From: Actinomycetes bacterium
GTDB lineage: Bacteria > Actinomycetota > Actinomycetes > Propionibacteriales > Nocardioidaceae
Assembly (NCBI GenBank): GCA_023460975.1
Contig: JAEWOG010000053.1
Location: 1-64,000 of the forward strand
Direction: 5' to 3'
Length of the DNA: 64,000 bases
Made by a program: the position numbers and the translations under genes. The notes under the pieces are model-generated. The model was not told where the DNA came from. It did not search any database and saw nothing but the letters and a program-made list of their open reading frames with translations. Shown piece after piece: positions 62,652 to 64,000 of the stretch; the stretch's first letter is position 1, and the number at the start of each line of letters is the position of its first letter.

Positions 62652-63875
62652 ATGGACCTCATCCCCACCCCCGGCCAGGTGGTGACCGCCGCCGGCAACG
62701 TGGCGCACAAGGTGCTCTACGGTTCGGTGGCCGACCTGCGCACCATGCCGCGCACGCTCATCGAGTCCGGCGAACTGCGCGAGGTCTTCGAGTACGCCCC
62801 CGCGGCGGCCCCCACCACACACACCTCGACACACACCGCGACACTCGCCTCGCCCGAGGGCGACCCGGTGCTGCTGGTCCCGCCGCTGGCCGCGCCGGCG
62901 CTGTGCTTCGACCTGCGCCGCGGCTGCTCGCTCGTGGAGCACCTCGTCGATGCCGGCGTGCCGACCTATCTGGTCGAGTACGGCCAGGTCTCCTACGCCA
63001 ACCGCACGCTCGGGATGGAGCACTGGGTGCGCGAGGTCGTGCCCAGCGCGGTGCGCGCCGTGCACGAGCGCACGGGTCGCCCGGTTCACCTCGTCGGGTG
63101 GAGCCTGGGCGGGATCTTCGCCCTCCTGGCTGCGGCGGACTCCCCCGACCTGCCCCTCGCCTCGGTCGTCGCCTTCGGCTCGCCGGTCGACGTGAGCAAG
63201 GTCCCGCTGATCGCGCCCATGCGGCCGCTGCTCAATCTTGCGCCGGTGGGCGCGCTGGTCACGCGCGGCTACCAGGCGATGGGCGGCATCCCCGTGCCCG
63301 TCGTCGGCTGGGGGTTCGCCGCGGCGTCGGTCCACAAGCTCCTGACCAAGCCCCTGGTCATGGCCGCCAACCTCGACGACAAGGACCTGCTCGCCCAGCT
63401 CGAGGCCGTCGAGAGGTTCATGTCGTCCATGCACGCGTATCCGGGTCGCTCCTTCGGACAGCTGTTCCATCGCATGGTGAAGGGCAACGCGCTCGCCGAC
63501 GGATCCCTCGACCTCGGCGGCAAGGCGGTCACGCTGGCCGACGTACGGGTGCCCGTCCTGGCCTTGGCGGGCACGACGGACGGGATCGCCCCGGTGGCGG
63601 CGGTGCATCCGGTCGTCGACCTGTTGAGCGGCTCACCCGAGGTGGCCTTCGAGGTCGTCCCCGGCGGTCACCTCGGCATGCTCACGGGACGAGCGGCGCG
63701 GACGCAGACCTGGCCGCTGCTCGTGGACTGGGTACGGCGCCAGGCCAGCCCAGGCGCCCCGGCCGCGGCCGGACCTTCTGATCCCGAGCGCAGCATCGGC
63801 ACCAACCGGCGCCGGCGTCACTCCTCGGCGTCCTCGCGCAACCTGGCCGCCCGCAAGGTGCCACCTGCTGACTGA
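62652..63875 (+). CDS. Alpha/beta hydrolase (PHA synthase-like fold)
   Basis: The product is 407 aa. The nucleophile elbow is 'VGWSLGGIF' (Ser), the acid lies in 'LAGTTDGIAP' (Asp) and the base in 'VPGGHLGML' (His), a full catalytic triad. The layout resembles class III PHA synthase-like actinobacterial proteins but with Ser instead of the PhaC Cys, so polymer synthesis is unlikely. TAGCGT (62640-62645) ends 6 nt before the ATG. The tail is Arg/Ser-rich. Confidence 0.87.
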   Translation: MDLIPTPGQVVTAAGNVAHKVLYGSVADLRTMPRTLIESGELREVFEYAPAAAPTTHTSTHTATLASPEGDPVLLVPPLAAPALCFDLRRGCSLVEHLVDAGVPTYLVEYGQVSYANRTLGMEHWVREVVPSAVRAVHERTGRPVHLVGWSLGGIFALLAAADSPDLPLASVVAFGSPVDVSKVPLIAPMRPLLNLAPVGALVTRGYQAMGGIPVPVVGWGFAAASVHKLLTKPLVMAANLDDKDLLAQLEAVERFMSSMHAYPGRSFGQLFHRMVKGNALADGSLDLGGKAVTLADVRVPVLALAGTTDGIAPVAAVHPVVDLLSGSPEVAFEVVPGGHLGMLTGRAARTQTWPLLVDWVRRQASPGAPAAAGPSDPERSIGTNRRRRHSSASSRNLAARKVPPAD

Positions 63876-63907
63876 TTCGCACCCCTTGACCCGTACCCGA
63901 GCCGACC

Positions 63908-63923
63908 GGTTGTCTGGACCAGT
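63908..63923. promoter_or_regulatory. Candidate GntR/DasR-like operator
   Basis: GGTTGTCTGGACCAGT matches 12 of 16 positions of the DasR-responsive element AGTGGTCTAGACCACT as I recall it, with the core CTGGACCAG palindromic. It lies 31 bp before the next gene start. Chance is a real alternative. Confidence 0.3.
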
Positions 63924-63954
63924 CCGCTCCATCTCGGGAACAGGAGTAACACCG

Positions 63955-64000
63955 ATGCACCCTGCCACGAATCGATCAGCCGGTCGTCGTACGAAGTCCG
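63955..64000 (+). CDS. Start of a further gene, cut by the window end
   Basis: ATG at 63955 follows AGGAG by 8 nt, and the frame stays open to the end: 15 codons, 'MHPATNRSAGRRTKS', a basic start that would suit a signal peptide. The product cannot be identified. Confidence 0.45.
   Translation, partial: MHPATNRSAGRRTKS

Noticed and set aside
61140..63608. 822-codon version of the GltB-like gene
   Set aside because: The upstream 341 codons run antisense through the alpha/beta hydrolase gene; the conserved protein starts at 62585.
62652..63875. PHA synthase (phaC)
   Set aside because: The nucleophile elbow has Ser in place of the essential PhaC Cys, and no phaA/phaB/phasin gene is adjacent.

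Overview
This 64 kb window is chromosomal DNA of a high-GC Gram-positive bacterium, an actinomycete most like the Nocardioidaceae/Propionibacteriales. The grounds are GC near 70%, GTG starts, many start codons placed 6-8 nt after a TAGNNT-type -10 hexamer, an S12-S7-EF-G-EF-Tu operon, CIRCE-controlled groEL, an actinobacterial LexA box, and actinobacterial families (DUF2530, DUF3027, DUF3263, CGNR, LytR_C). It is dense with genes. I see no phage, IS element, CRISPR array, tRNA or rRNA. The two ends cut through genes.

Layout. 1-7.1 kb: a translationally coupled MoxR/DUF58/DUF4350/DUF4129 cluster facing a SpoIIM-family membrane protein, with an RDD protein diverging from it. 7.1-8.4 kb: trmB and a GNAT acetyltransferase. 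8.6-20.3 kb: a polyamine/GABA region. An Lrp regulator and a class III aminotransferase point left. A polyamine-type ABC importer, a saccharopine-dehydrogenase-like enzyme, gabT, gabD and a further aminotransferase point right. 20.4-22.7 kb: ilvA and a TetR regulator. 22.9-27.4 kb: tuf, fusA, rpsG, rpsL. 27.4-34.0 kb: an MFS/MarR pair, an NCS2 permease, DUF2530, DUF3027, a second MFS protein and a cold-shock protein. 34.1-37.7 kb: an RDD-FHA, FHA, PP2C phospho-signalling operon. 37.7-42.2 kb: a helicase-associated WYL protein, a CGNR regulator and an XPB helicase. 42.4-47.0 kb: an MpaB-type protein, a GntR regulator, alkB under a LexA box, a lipoprotein and groEL under two CIRCE operators. 47.3-51.7 kb: TadE/TadG-like surface proteins, an ATP-grasp enzyme and a methyltransferase. 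51.8-53.5 kb: DUF2157 and GDYXXLXY proteins. 53.5-55.5 kb: a sulfur-carrier gene and a threonine-synthase homologue behind a SAM-I riboswitch. 55.7-64 kb: otsB, LytR_C, DUF3263, a two-component system, otsA, a GltB-like FMN protein, an alpha/beta hydrolase, and the start of one more gene.

The most interesting unit is the SAM-riboswitch/threonine-synthase-like/sulfur-carrier set. It has the architecture of the MetM/MetO homocysteine route known from Streptomyces, in which O-phosphohomoserine is sulfurised by a protein thiocarboxylate. The carrier here is encoded with an extra cysteine after its Gly-Gly end, so it should need a peptidase before activation. Further unexplained signals are an 80-bp double-palindrome element present twice, an 81-bp tandem repeat, a 54-bp palindromic tandem repeat inside the methionine unit, two GNRA-loop hairpins before tadE, short repeats starting at stop codons, and a heavy excess of the palindrome CGTACG that appears to override codon choice.
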